The notes beneath the pieces are model-generated. The model searched no databases, had not been told where the DNA came from, and worked only from the letters and a program-made list of their open reading frames with translations. Positions 48,259 to 55,894 of a stretch of 64,000 bases of DNA are shown piece after piece. The stretch covers positions 72,595 to 136,594 of the forward strand of contig DEOB01000006.1 in assembly GCA_002359895.1 (NCBI GenBank), given 5' to 3'. The stretch comes from Stenotrophomonas sp. UBA2629. Its GTDB lineage: Bacteria > Pseudomonadota > Gammaproteobacteria > Xanthomonadales > Xanthomonadaceae. Within the stretch, counting starts at the first letter, position 1, and each line of letters opens with the position of its first letter. A program made the translations under genes and the position numbers.

Positions 48259-48279
48259 GGTTACACTGGAATTACACCG
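48259..48279 (+). promoter_or_regulatory. Left-arm TTACAC direct repeat (integrase or regulator site)
   Basis: TTACAC at 48261 and TTACACCG at 48272, 11 bp apart. An almost identical pair with the same spacing lies at 57341/57352 near the other end of the element, and TTACACCG is also the half-site of the operator at 55815. It abuts the ATG of the gene at 48280. Confidence 0.6.
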
Positions 48280-48777
48280 ATGACATATCAGAATTTCGAT
48301 GCCGTACAGGCCGAGTGGGCTCTCCAAATCGGATGGTTTTCGATTCGCATGGGCGAAGTTGAGTCAGCCTTAGCGACTCTGCTGAAGCTCGCGGATCAAG
48401 GTACTTCAGGGGACCTGAAAGAGCTCATCTCTCGTTTGCTCAAAAACGTGGAGGTGCTGCAGACAGCACGGAAGGACGAGTTGCGTGATCTTCTGGCAGA
48501 AGCTGAGGTAGTGCGCGGGCTGCGCAATACGGTCCTGCATTCCGGGCTTTTTTTGCAGCCTTACTTTGAAGGAATCCCGGAGGATCAGATTGTGAATGCT
48601 GCGGACGTAGCTGACACACCAATCTTGGTTCGATCGAAAATTTGGGATCGCAAGGGGATCAACGACAAAATCGACATGGCCGAAATGCTGTTGCTGGTGG
48701 AACGCGTGCAACGCATCAGCAGGGATATATGGGCGATCGCTTATTCCGAGCAGATGATTAAACACGGCTTGGGTTGA
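48280..48777 (+). CDS. HEPN-like protein with R-x4-H motif, cargo gene
   Basis: A 165-aa mostly helical protein of no named family. The stretch GLRNTVLHSGLFL near residue 85 contains R-N-T-V-L-H, the R-x4-H pattern of HEPN ribonuclease domains, and the first helix (QIGWFSIRMGEVESALATLL) has the layout of related helical proteins. The sequence looks less GC-rich than the chromosome. It is the only rightward gene at the left end of element 1 and has its own terminator, as expected of cargo expressed in the integrated state. HEPN membership is an inference from a short motif. Confidence 0.7.
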   Translation: MTYQNFDAVQAEWALQIGWFSIRMGEVESALATLLKLADQGTSGDLKELISRLLKNVEVLQTARKDELRDLLAEAEVVRGLRNTVLHSGLFLQPYFEGIPEDQIVNAADVADTPILVRSKIWDRKGINDKIDMAEMLLLVERVQRISRDIWAIAYSEQMIKHGLG

Positions 48778-48809
48778 TTGCATAGCTGTCAGCCAATATC
48801 TCTATTGCC

Positions 48810-48845
48810 AAGCCCCGTACCACCCGGTAGCGGGGCTTTTTGTTT
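48810..48845 (+). terminator. Terminator after the HEPN-like cargo gene
   Basis: AAGCCCCG...CGGGGCTTTTT hairpin with an inner TACC/GGTA pairing, 33 bp past the stop. Confidence 0.85.
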
Positions 48846-48895
48846 GCGGTCACACCCGCGTCGGCCAATCGAACCGGCTCTGCCCCGGAATTGGG

Positions 48896-49150
48896 CTATC
48901 TCAGGTACGCCAGCAGCGCATCGTCGTCGTCAAAGCTGCGAATGCGGATCTCGCCGCCATCAGGCGCGTCCAGCACAGTGGTGCCGTTGTCGAACACGAA
49001 GGCGGTCTTAGTTCGCCCAAAGCCCGCCGGCCTGGTCAGCATGATGCCGTCCGTAGGCGAGGGCAGGACAGGAGCCCAGCCTGCGTTGAGTAGCATCACC
49101 AAGCGGCGGAAGCCGGTGGTGGAAATCTGAAGGTCGGGCATGGGCTTCAT
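48896..49150 (-). CDS. Small phage-type protein, unknown
   Basis: An 84-aa ORF on the strand of the element's other late genes. It reads as a plausible folded protein (LQISTTGFRRLVMLLNAGWAP, acidic C-terminus SFDDDDALLAYLR) but matches no family I know. ATG 49141 is an alternative start. About 190 bp without a convincing gene separate it from the next gene upstream (49331). Confidence 0.5.
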   Translation of the reverse strand: MKPMPDLQISTTGFRRLVMLLNAGWAPVLPSPTDGIMLTRPAGFGRTKTAFVFDNGTTVLDAPDGGEIRIRSFDDDDALLAYLR

Positions 49151-49330
49151 GAAGTGGTCGGCGGGCAGCCTTGATGACGGGATGAGTCACGGGGCTGGGA
49201 GAGCTTATCGCGCTCTCTGCCGCGTCAGGGGCATGCTGTTCTGGTCCGTCGATACCCTGCCAGAAACCGAATCTGCGCCCGGGCATTGCCGGCCATGGCC
49301 GGGCGCGGTCAGAAGGCAATGCGCCGCAGG

Positions 49331-49972
49331 TTAATCCAGTCCTTCGTTTGACGAGATTGTCATGCGATCGCGCTCCAGCTCCACCACGACCAAGGTTCCG
49401 CCGATCGGAGCACCAGGGAACTGCTGTTTGAACGCTGTAACTTGAGCCCTTGCAGCTGCAGCCATACTCGAGGGCGTGCTCAGCGGCGGGACGTCGTGTG
49501 GCGTAGGCCATACATGGGGGCCGGCACACCAAGACTCGACCTCCTGAAGCCCTCCTGCGATCCCGCCGATCACGTCGCAGGTCCATCCCTTCATCTGCTG
49601 ATGCTTCTGAGACCACCCGACCGCGAAGAGCTCCGTGTTGCCATCGTCATGATAAGCGGGAGGTTGGCGAATTCCCTGTCGGGCCAGGAGCTGATAGCGC
49701 TGTGTCGTGGCTGCCGTGGCCAGCTGCAGGAAGTGGGTTTCCATGAAATCAATATCGACAGTGCCCGCGTTCAACATGATTGTCGTGGTCAGCAGGGAGA
49801 ACAGGACCAAGTCTCCACGGCCAGCGATGACCATCCCCGTGTGCGCAAAAGGGATGATCTTTGCTGCGTGATGATAGGTATCCGTTCCCAAAGCAGTGGC
49901 CCGCGAAAGCGAGGTTGTGTCCGCTGCCACAAGGGCCTTGGTTGCCGTCAGATGGATATTGACAAGGCTCAT
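49331..49972 (-). CDS. Phage protein, possibly Ntn-hydrolase (proteasome-like) fold
   Basis: A 213-aa protein starting MSLVNIHL and coupled to the upstream gene by an ATGA overlap at 49969-49972. The pattern ATKALVAADT, KIIPFAHTGMVIAGRGD, ELFAVGWSQ and IGGTLVVVEL recalls the beta-strand order of proteasome-beta/HslV-like Ntn hydrolases, but no processed N-terminal threonine can be pointed to. It lies next to a tail-tip-like gene. Fold suggestion is tentative; function unknown. Confidence 0.65.
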   Translation of the reverse strand: MSLVNIHLTATKALVAADTTSLSRATALGTDTYHHAAKIIPFAHTGMVIAGRGDLVLFSLLTTTIMLNAGTVDIDFMETHFLQLATAATTQRYQLLARQGIRQPPAYHDDGNTELFAVGWSQKHQQMKGWTCDVIGGIAGGLQEVESWCAGPHVWPTPHDVPPLSTPSSMAAAARAQVTAFKQQFPGAPIGGTLVVVELERDRMTISSNEGLD

Positions 49973-50451
49973 TGGGGCATCACCTTTCCGCCAAGCGCCG
50001 AGCCTCCGACATAGACGCCCGCAATCGAAGCGTACGCCGCCGCTCCCGATAGCCCGAACACCGTACCGCCGGCCGCACCAGCTGCAGCCATCGCCGCCGC
50101 CGCCCACCAGGTCAGGGCGAGCAGGGCGACTGCACCCAAGGCAGCTTTGCCGACGCCGCCGCGTACCTCGATCACTTGTCCCTGTTTGGGATAGACGCAG
50201 TGCCACAGGTGGCGCTCCACGGGCACCCCGCCGATGGACACAGCCCACGGCTGGCCGTCCAACTCAGGCACATTGCGCGTCAGGATGGAACACAGGCTTT
50301 CGCCGGGGAACAGCTCCCACACGACGTTGCGCTGTTCGTCCAACAGCATCGGGTGCGGCGTGCAGATCAAGCGACCAGGCTCCACCGGCGGGTTTTCGGG
50401 GATTGCAGGCATTGGGCTCACCTCTGTCTGGACCTCTTCGGCAATCAGCAT
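49969..50451 (-). CDS. Tail-tip (TipJ-like) N-terminal fragment
   Basis: A 160-aa protein resembling the N-terminal part of phage host-specificity/tail-tip proteins: ICTPHPMLLDEQRN, a short ubiquitin-like section (PGESLCSILTRNVPELDGQPWAVSIGGVPV), WHCVYPKQGQVIEVRGG, then two hydrophobic alanine/glycine helices (VALLALTWWAAAAMAAAGAAGG). Full tail-tip proteins are many hundreds of residues longer, so here only the head module remains, or it works alone. It overlaps the next gene by four bases. Confidence 0.6.
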   Translation of the reverse strand: MLIAEEVQTEVSPMPAIPENPPVEPGRLICTPHPMLLDEQRNVVWELFPGESLCSILTRNVPELDGQPWAVSIGGVPVERHLWHCVYPKQGQVIEVRGGVGKAALGAVALLALTWWAAAAMAAAGAAGGTVFGLSGAAAYASIAGVYVGGSALGGKVMPQ

Positions 50452-50566
50452 CCTAATCTCCTAACGGTTTCGCCGCGAAGCGGTCGGGAATCGGTGTTTC
50501 GTGAAAATTCGTTCTTTGCGCATAAATTCAAATCGGGCAGCGTTTTCAGCAAATCAAATGGGCTGA

Positions 50567-50591
50567 AAAGCCTCGCTGGACGGGGCTTTTG
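50567..50591. terminator. Hairpin between capsid gene and tail-like genes
   Basis: AAAAGCC(T)CG and CGGGGCTTTT arms around CTGGA, in the 261-bp gap 50452-50712 that has no gene. It can act on either strand; on the minus strand it would follow the capsid gene. Confidence 0.65.
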
Positions 50592-50712
50592 CGCCATTCG
50601 CTGCTGATTTTGAATTTCTCAGCCGAGAAAAAAACCTCTGAATGAGTGGGCGGCGGGTGTCCGGGGGAAGGGCTTTGAACTTTCACCCTCCCCCCGGGCC
50701 TGCGCTTGCCGC

Positions 50713-51903
50713 TTACGGGCCGGTCGGTGCCAGCGTGAACTTGCGGACTGCCTTCACGTCCAGCACTTCAAGGCCGGCGCGCAGCTCGCCCAGGATCTTC
50801 ACCAAGTTGCGGATGAAGTAATCGGCGTGCGTGTTGGTGGCGCTGATGCTCATCTGCTCGCGGTCCAGCACCGTGACGAAGCTGGTATCGATCACCAGAG
50901 CAGTGCCGGCGGCCAGGTTGGGATTGGTCACGATGCGACTGTTCCACAGCGACGGCGGCACCGGCATGGTCGGAGAGCCGAACACGTACTCGTCGTCCTG
51001 GTCGTTCTTGCGGGTCAGCTGGATGCGGAACCAATCCATCGGGTTCATCACCACCAGATTGGGCAGGTAGCCCTCATTGGCCATGGTGACCAGAGCCTCG
51101 CCGATGCGGTCCGCTGGCGTCTCGCCAATGGCAGGTGCAAAGGCGGTGGCCTGGTTCAGCAGGCCGTTGATGCGGCCATCGCCACCAGGGCCATTGATGA
51201 TCTGGTTCTCCAGGCGGGAGAACACCTTGTGCGCGATCACCCGGTCGATCTGCTGGGACAGGGCCGACTCGTCAGCAAGCACCTGCTTGGAGGCGGTGGT
51301 GTGCCCAGCGATGGTGACGATGTTCGCCTTCTTGAGCGCGCCGCTGAACTCCAGCTCTGCCTTCTCGTCGCCTTCCTTGATCTGCTCTTCGGCATCGCCG
51401 GTCGCGTTGAGCTGGACGAACTCCACGGTGTTGCTGCTGGTCGGGCGGCTGGGCAGTACGCTGAGCAAGCTGAGCGGTGCCAGGACCGGGCCCACGACAC
51501 CGCGCCGGTCGGGGTTGGTCGGAATCGAGGTGTCGCCGGCCTGGCCAACGCCCACATTGGTGAGGGCCGCGCGAATGGAACTGTCCACGTTGACGCGGGC
51601 CGAGAACTGGCTGGGCTTCATGCCACGCTCTGCAGTCTCTGCCGCGGCAGCGAAGGAGGAATCCTCCCGCAGCTTCGAGGCAGCCACGCTACCCACGTCG
51701 GGAGCCGATGCGCTGAAGCCACCGCCGCCGTTGGCGTCGATCTTGGCCAGCACCTGCTGGGTGCTCTGCAGGTCAGCGCGCATGCCCTGCACATCGTCGC
51801 GCAGGGTCTGAACTTCCTGCGCCGTCTTCTCGCGGTACGCCTTCACGTCGCTGCCCACTTCCTTCACCGCGGCGTGGACCATGCTGTAGCCATCGTTATC
51901 CAT
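50713..51903 (-). CDS. Phage major capsid protein, HK97 family
   Basis: A 396-aa capsid subunit. The N-terminal ~110 residues are a charged coiled-coil (EKTAQEVQTLRDDVQGMRADLQSTQQVL), the usual delta/scaffold-like domain, followed by the HK97 shell (VVGPVLAPLSLLSVLPSRP, IAHKVFSRLENQIINGPGG, GYLPNLVVMNPMDWFRIQL, LWNSRIVTNPN). ATG 51903 has an AAGGAG site. A GTG at 52083 with a GAGGAG site is in frame and would add 60 residues, so two starts may be used. No protease, portal or terminase gene adjoins. Confidence 0.9.
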   Translation of the reverse strand: MDNDGYSMVHAAVKEVGSDVKAYREKTAQEVQTLRDDVQGMRADLQSTQQVLAKIDANGGGGFSASAPDVGSVAASKLREDSSFAAAAETAERGMKPSQFSARVNVDSSIRAALTNVGVGQAGDTSIPTNPDRRGVVGPVLAPLSLLSVLPSRPTSSNTVEFVQLNATGDAEEQIKEGDEKAELEFSGALKKANIVTIAGHTTASKQVLADESALSQQIDRVIAHKVFSRLENQIINGPGGDGRINGLLNQATAFAPAIGETPADRIGEALVTMANEGYLPNLVVMNPMDWFRIQLTRKNDQDDEYVFGSPTMPVPPSLWNSRIVTNPNLAAGTALVIDTSFVTVLDREQMSISATNTHADYFIRNLVKILGELRAGLEVLDVKAVRKFTLAPTGP

Positions 51904-52167
51904 ATCGCTCTCCTTTGAGCCGAACTTCTCTTTCAGCAGGTACCGGGCGGATGCCTGCAGTCTTGGGCTTGAGGACAGTGCTGCGCTGGCACGGGCGCGG
52001 TGCGCACGCAGGCCATCGACGCATGCCAGGGGGATTCCATGGCGCGCCGCGAAACTCTTGATGTGCTGGTGCTCTTCGTCCACGTGCAGCTCCTCTTGCC
52101 TGGCTGCAGTTCTACGCGTGCGCGTAAGTGGTCGAAATGCTTTCGATACGCGAAGCAAAGGGTTTAG

Positions 52168-52392
52168 CTACGCGACGCGGTGATCTTCGTCGGTCCAGTC
52201 GATCAGGGCGACGCCAAGACGGATCGCTTCGATCTCGGTCAATACGTCCAGCAGGATGCGGCGATTGCGAACTGCCTTCTGCTTGCAGCGGTTGCTGCAG
52301 TAGCGCCGGGGCCGGCCGGTGGGTGCGATCGCCACCGGACAGCCGCACGTTGCGCAGGTCGGGCAGGCTTCAGTGAGCAGCTTGGCGCCCAT
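52168..52392 (-). CDS. Small zinc-finger phage protein
   Basis: A 74-aa protein with CPTCATCGCP and RRYCSNRCKQKAVRNRR, giving a likely C-x2-C ... C-x3-C zinc site followed by a basic patch that suggests nucleic-acid binding. The start overlaps the stop of the gene before it (TGATG). Part of the leftward early operon of element 1. Function unknown. Confidence 0.75.
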   Translation of the reverse strand: MGAKLLTEACPTCATCGCPVAIAPTGRPRRYCSNRCKQKAVRNRRILLDVLTEIEAIRLGVALIDWTDEDHRVA

Positions 52393-52628
52393 CAATCCAG
52401 CAGCTTGCCGATAGCAGCGACAACGCGGCGCACGTCAGCCAGTAGTGCCTCGTCGGCTGCGCTGCGGTTCTGCTGCTGCTCCAGCCATTGCCGAGCCTGC
52501 ATGTACTGCCGGTAGATTGGGCGAACGTCGTTGCCGGCGTCGTGGTGCACCTGACATTCGGCGATCGCGGTGCTGGCGCTCCAGTGGTCCGGTGGCTGCC
52601 AGGCTGTCTGCAGTTCGAAGCGCGTCAT
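52392..52628 (-). CDS. Small phage protein, unknown
   Basis: A 78-aa, mostly helical and hydrophilic protein (IYRQYMQARQWLEQQQNRS, AADEALLADVRRVVAAIGKLL). No family recognised. Overlaps both neighbours by a few bases, which together with strand and length supports it being real. Confidence 0.65.
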   Translation of the reverse strand: MTRFELQTAWQPPDHWSASTAIAECQVHHDAGNDVRPIYRQYMQARQWLEQQQNRSAADEALLADVRRVVAAIGKLLD

Positions 52629-52894
52629 TGCAGTGTGCCCCCGGTGGCGGGGATGGTCATGATGCGCTTCATCTGCTGGTAGTCATCGATGGTCGACCAC
52701 CAGATGCAAGGCGCTGCCGGATTGATCTCCAGAGCCAGCACCATGCGCTCGCCGCTTTCGAGGGCTGCAGCAACCTTGGCAGTGGCATCGGGAGCATCCT
52801 CGGCCAGCTTGGCCAGGAGAGCGTCTGCAAGCTCGGAAGCCGCGGCATTGAATGCACGCGCGGCGCGATCGATTCGGTCGTTGGTGTTGGTCAT
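52625..52894 (-). CDS. Small phage protein, unknown
   Basis: An 89-aa protein starting MTNTNDRID. The first half is helical (AARAFNAAASELADALLAKLAED) and the second half strand-rich (RMVLALEINPAAPCIWWSTIDDYQQMKRIM). No family recognised. Four-base overlaps at both ends place it in the operon. Confidence 0.65.
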   Translation of the reverse strand: MTNTNDRIDRAARAFNAAASELADALLAKLAEDAPDATAKVAAALESGERMVLALEINPAAPCIWWSTIDDYQQMKRIMTIPATGGTLQ

Positions 52895-53088
52895 GGCTGG
52901 GTCTTCCTGCTGGTGGCGGCCTTCCAGGCAATTTCGGATTGCACGTGCTGTGGCAGCTTTGCCCACTGCAAGTGGTGGGGTAAGCGGGAGGCAACTGCTT
53001 CGGCCTCCCTCTTCGGGGAGCCGGCACGCATCAACTGCGTGGCCAGCGCACGCTTCGTCAGTGCGACGAGTAGGGCTCTGTTGGTCAT
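52891..53088 (-). CDS. Small basic phage protein, unknown
   Basis: A 65-aa basic protein (KRALATQLMRAGSPKREAEAVASRLPHHLQWAKLP). It may bind nucleic acid from its charge alone. Starts 112 bp after the replication-type gene and overlaps the next gene. Confidence 0.55.
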   Translation of the reverse strand: MTNRALLVALTKRALATQLMRAGSPKREAEAVASRLPHHLQWAKLPQHVQSEIAWKAATSRKTQP

Positions 53089-53200
53089 TGGGTCACCGAA
53101 ACGGTTTGGGTAACGGTTGGTGGAACGGTTCGAAAGGCTTTGGCAAAGCCTTCCCGGAAGCCTTTCGCTTTCGACGGCAGGTCACCGAGTGGAAGAGATC

Positions 53201-54061
53201 TCACGCCTGCAGCCTCGGAAGCTGGCTAGGTTGATTTGCTGCGGTGACTATCGAGCGGTACTGGCGATCTGCCTGCTTCCCCTGCGTTGTCAGGGTGTAG
53301 TGACCCGCGTCATCGATGAACCATAGTTTGAACCAGCTGCCCTTCACGGAATTTCGGAACACAGCTCGCCAGTCTGCATAACGCTTGGGGTTGCCTTCGT
53401 AGCGCTCGCTGAATACCAGCCAATGAAGTTCAAGCATCTCCCTGGATAGGCCGACCTTGTCCGCATAGCGAAAAATGGGATCGTTCCCAGGAATCGCATT
53501 TTCCAGATCGGGCAGTGAGTCGATCCACTGAGTGAAAGTGGTTTTCCCGTTTGCAGATTTCCGAGGAACAGCTGCGTCAGCAGCGGGTGCTTCTTCCTTG
53601 TTGCTTTTCCTAGTTGCTTTTTCTAGTTCATCGGACACTGTGCCCGCACCTTCTGGCGTCAATGTCCGGACCTCATGCGGCAAATGTCCGGAGCTCGGCT
53701 CCTGAGTTGCGGACACTGTGCCCGCACCTTCTGGATGAGTTGCGGACACCATGTCCGGACCATCTGGGATAACCAGCGTGTAGTTGTAGCCTCGCCAGCT
53801 ACGACCTTGCAGCTTGATCGGGCTGCGTGTGAACCATTTGCCGTCGGCCGAGTCCAGCGCGCGGCGGCACGTCTTCTCATGCTGGCTGGTGCAAGTAGCG
53901 AGAGTCTCGGCGCTCGGAAAGCATCGCTTTCCATCGGGCGTCGCGTGCTCTGCCAAAGCGAGGAGCGTCAGCTTGACGCTGGCCGGCTCGGAGCTGTTGA
54001 GCAGCGTCGTTCGCCAGCGAAGTACCAGCGGTCGGCGCTTGTCGGAGCCGGTCTCACGCAC
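53201..54061 (-). CDS. Replication-initiation-type protein with winged helix and DnaT-like C-terminus
   Basis: A 286-aa protein. The N-terminal HTH_36 winged helix (SVKLTLLALAEHATPDGKRCFPSAETLATCT) is followed by a low-complexity linker with two PEGAGTVS copies, then a C-terminal region (FRYADKVGLSREMLELHWLVFSERYEGNPKRYADWRAVFRNSV) like the DnaT/phage-O partner domain that recruits a host helicase. This architecture is typical of phage replication initiators. Repeats inside the gene (53632-53760) may be its own origin, as in lambda O. It overlaps the upstream gene by 8 bp. Confidence 0.75.
   Translation of the reverse strand: MRETGSDKRRPLVLRWRTTLLNSSEPASVKLTLLALAEHATPDGKRCFPSAETLATCTSQHEKTCRRALDSADGKWFTRSPIKLQGRSWRGYNYTLVIPDGPDMVSATHPEGAGTVSATQEPSSGHLPHEVRTLTPEGAGTVSDELEKATRKSNKEEAPAADAAVPRKSANGKTTFTQWIDSLPDLENAIPGNDPIFRYADKVGLSREMLELHWLVFSERYEGNPKRYADWRAVFRNSVKGSWFKLWFIDDAGHYTLTTQGKQADRQYRSIVTAANQPSQLPRLQA
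53632..53760. repeat. Iteron-like repeats inside the replication gene
   Basis: A perfect 25-bp direct repeat at 53632-53656 and 53710-53734 (offset 78 bp, 26 codons) and three copies of ATGTCCGGA at 53662, 53684 and 53751. They encode the linker of the initiator. Candidate replication origin, or just an internal duplication. Confidence 0.6.
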
Positions 54062-54356
54062 CCGGCTTCTCCTTCCGCCCCTTCTTGGCGGCCCTCTCGC
54101 GCGCTTCCAAGGCCCGATGATGGGCCTCTTTCGCTTCTTGATCGGGGAAGAGGAAAATCAGCATTCGCTCCGCGCCAGTGAGCAGCATGTTTGAAGCCTC
54201 CAGAGCTTCCAACGCAGATTCCGAATCGAGGCGCGCTGCCTGGCCTGCGCATGCGTTGATGGCCTTCGACATTCGAACCAGTTCACGGACCTGGTTCACT
54301 GTGTAGTCGTCTTCAAGGCCTGGGAAGTAGGCGATAGGCTCGGATTGGTAGTTCAT
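54054..54356 (-). CDS. Small phage protein, unknown
   Basis: A 100-aa protein from ATG 54356 (MNYQSEPIAYFPG). It has two likely helices (VNQVRELVRMSKAINACAGQAARLD; ALEASNMLLTGAERMLIFLFPDQE) and a lysine/arginine-rich C-terminus (RERAAKKGRKEKPG). No family recognised. It overlaps the replication-type gene. Confidence 0.6.
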   Translation of the reverse strand: MNYQSEPIAYFPGLEDDYTVNQVRELVRMSKAINACAGQAARLDSESALEALEASNMLLTGAERMLIFLFPDQEAKEAHHRALEARERAAKKGRKEKPGA

Positions 54357-54366
54357 TCTCAAATCC

Positions 54367-54585
54367 TCAGATCGTGACCCGGTAGAGCTGCTTCGTCAGC
54401 AGCTTCCGGTTGTGCTCACACACGGCGCGGTCGTTGGCGTACTGGGGGGCGCTGCACCCCATGCCAATGAGCGTGTCCAGGGCGCTCTCTGCGGCCCTCG
54501 TGGTGTCGAGCCAGCGCTCCAGGTGCGGGCGTGGCAGGTCGCGCAGCTGGCGAGCGTTGAGCGTGCGAATGGGGCGATAGCTCAT
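54367..54585 (-). CDS. Small phage protein, unknown
   Basis: A 72-aa protein from ATG 54585 (MSYRPIRTLNARQL). Helical with several arginines (RQLRDLPRPHLERWLDTTRAAESALDTL) and two cysteines. Overlaps the upstream gene by four bases. Function unknown. Confidence 0.55.
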   Translation of the reverse strand: MSYRPIRTLNARQLRDLPRPHLERWLDTTRAAESALDTLIGMGCSAPQYANDRAVCEHNRKLLTKQLYRVTI

Positions 54586-54794
54586 TGGCTTTCCCTCGTG
54601 GTGAGGCCGGCGTTGCGGAACGCGCGGCGGTACCGGCATGCGGAAGCCCGGGACATTCCCCAGCGCTCCACGATTTCCCCAATGGTCGGCATCGATCGAC
54701 GCGACTGCGCCCAGGCGGCGAAGCGGAAAATCACCTCGGTGTGGTTCTCCACGCCGGCAATGGCGGTGGAATAGATCTGGCCGCGCCTGCTCAT
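54582..54794 (-). CDS. Small helix-turn-helix phage protein
   Basis: A 70-aa protein with a helix-turn-helix-like segment (PTIGEIVERWGMSRASACRYRRAFRNAGL), the whole small domain being of the size of a minimal DNA-binding regulator. Four-base overlaps on both sides. Probably regulates the element's early genes; target unknown. Confidence 0.65.
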   Translation of the reverse strand: MSRRGQIYSTAIAGVENHTEVIFRFAAWAQSRRSMPTIGEIVERWGMSRASACRYRRAFRNAGLTTRESQ

Positions 54795-55156
54795 GCCACC
54801 CTCCTGATCGCGCAGACCGTGGTTACAGCCCCTAGGATCACCAGTTCTTCGCGGGTGAGAAAGAAACCCAAGTCTCGTGTGCTGGTGGCGAAGATGTGGA
54901 AGGCCATCCGTCCTTCTGGATCAGGCCGATGCTGCACTCGGCGAACTATCTGGCGATCACCTAGCTGGATCACGTAGATGCCATCCCAGCGAAAGCTGGT
55001 GACGGTTATGTCCACCTGCAGGACGTCGCCGATCTCGAAGCTGGGCGCGTTGAGGTTGTCGCGAACGTGGATGTACGCATAACCGGCTGCAGGCGGCATC
55101 AGCTCCGGCGCAGGATAGTCGTCGGTGTCGTGGTGAGTCAGTGCCAAGGCGCTCAT
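54791..55156 (-). CDS. S24/LexA-peptidase-like domain protein without HTH
   Basis: A 121-aa protein whose sequence SFEIGDVLQVDITVTSFRWDGIYVIQLGDRQIVRRVQ matches the core strands of S24 (LexA/CI) peptidase domains. It lacks the N-terminal DNA-binding domain of a CI repressor, and the catalytic Ser is not obvious at the usual place, so it may be an inactive or partner form (as with short UmuD-like proteins). Coupled by four-base overlaps to genes on both sides. Confidence 0.6.
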   Translation of the reverse strand: MSALALTHHDTDDYPAPELMPPAAGYAYIHVRDNLNAPSFEIGDVLQVDITVTSFRWDGIYVIQLGDRQIVRRVQHRPDPEGRMAFHIFATSTRDLGFFLTREELVILGAVTTVCAIRRVA

Positions 55157-55482
55157 GCGGGCCACCCGAGCTGTGCGCGAACGGCGTCCTGCCACTGTTG
55201 GCCAAAGCGGCCGGCGCGGGTGAGTATCCAGCGGATACGCAGCTCCCGTGGTTCGCCATCGGGGTAGTTGGCCAAGCAGTCATAGCAGACAACGCTGGAC
55301 AGCTCAGCGAACGGGAAACCCGAAGTCGAACGATGGGCGTCGAAGTAGCCGATAGCCTTGTTGCAGCAGTCGCAGGCCTGAGGATCGTGGCGGGTGGGCC
55401 GGCTGGTGTAAGTGTTCCCTGACACAGCAGGGGAGGGTTGCCCGATTGCGCCCGGGCTGGCGTGGTGTAGGATGGAATCCAT
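55153..55482 (-). CDS. Small CxxC zinc-type phage protein
   Basis: A 109-aa protein from ATG 55482 (MDSILHHAS). Two cysteine pairs, CDCCNKAIGYFDAHR and VVCYDCLANYPDG, suggest one zinc site. The last part (RWILTRAGRFGQQWQDAVRAQLG) is helical. It overlaps the S24-like gene. Function unknown. Confidence 0.6.
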   Translation of the reverse strand: MDSILHHASPGAIGQPSPAVSGNTYTSRPTRHDPQACDCCNKAIGYFDAHRSTSGFPFAELSSVVCYDCLANYPDGEPRELRIRWILTRAGRFGQQWQDAVRAQLGWPA

Positions 55483-55555
55483 GGTCAGGTCGTTCCTCGT
55501 AGGTTCGGACGTGGCTTTGAAGGCTCGGGAGTTGGCGCTCCCGGGCCTTTTCTTT

Positions 55556-55789
55556 TCAGCCGGCAAGCGCACGGCTATCGGTCGTCTCGATGACGGCCGC
55601 CTCGATGTAGGCGTCGAGGTCGGTCAGGCGGTAGAACACGCGGCCGCCGATCTTCAGGTAGCGCGGGCCGCGGCCTTCAGTACGCATCCGTGCCAAGGTC
55701 TGTTCTGCCATTCCCAAATAAATCGCAGCTTCGCTCCCGCGGACGCGGCCGCTGGGCCTGCAGTGGTTCGGAACGTCTTTTCTTTCCAT
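55556..55789 (-). CDS. AlpA/excisionase-like DNA-binding protein
   Basis: A 77-aa winged-helix MerR-type protein with GSEAAIYLGMAEQTLARMRTEGRGPRYLKIGGRVFYRLTDLDAYIE, the standard layout of excisionase/AlpA helix-turn-helix domains. Such proteins bend att DNA to drive excision or activate integrase genes. It is the first gene of the leftward operon and is transcribed away from the operator region it shares with the ribbon-helix-helix/integrase operon. Confidence 0.8.
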   Translation of the reverse strand: MERKDVPNHCRPSGRVRGSEAAIYLGMAEQTLARMRTEGRGPRYLKIGGRVFYRLTDLDAYIEAAVIETTDSRALAG

Positions 55790-55814
55790 CTGAGCACCTT
55801 AAATTGGCTGTAGT

Positions 55815-55881
55815 TACACCGTGAATCACGGTGTAGTCAGATAGTTACACCGCCGCCGTTTGCATGTCAACACACGGTGTA
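55815..55881. promoter_or_regulatory. TTACACCG operator cluster between divergent element-1 operons
   Basis: A 21-bp palindrome (55815-55835: TACACCGTGA arms around one A), a half-site TTACACCG at 55845 and an inverted half-site CGGTGTA at 55875-55881. They fill the 105-bp gap between the excisionase-like gene and the ribbon-helix-helix gene, ending 13 bp before its ATG. A repressor operator is the natural reading; the adjacent ribbon-helix-helix protein is the best candidate ligand. Confidence 0.7.
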
Positions 55882-55894
55882 GCTATGCTGGGCC

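Noticed and set aside
49008..49616. Minus-strand 202-codon ORF bridging 48896 and 49331 genes
   Set aside because: Arg-rich composition and it overlaps two better candidates in another frame.
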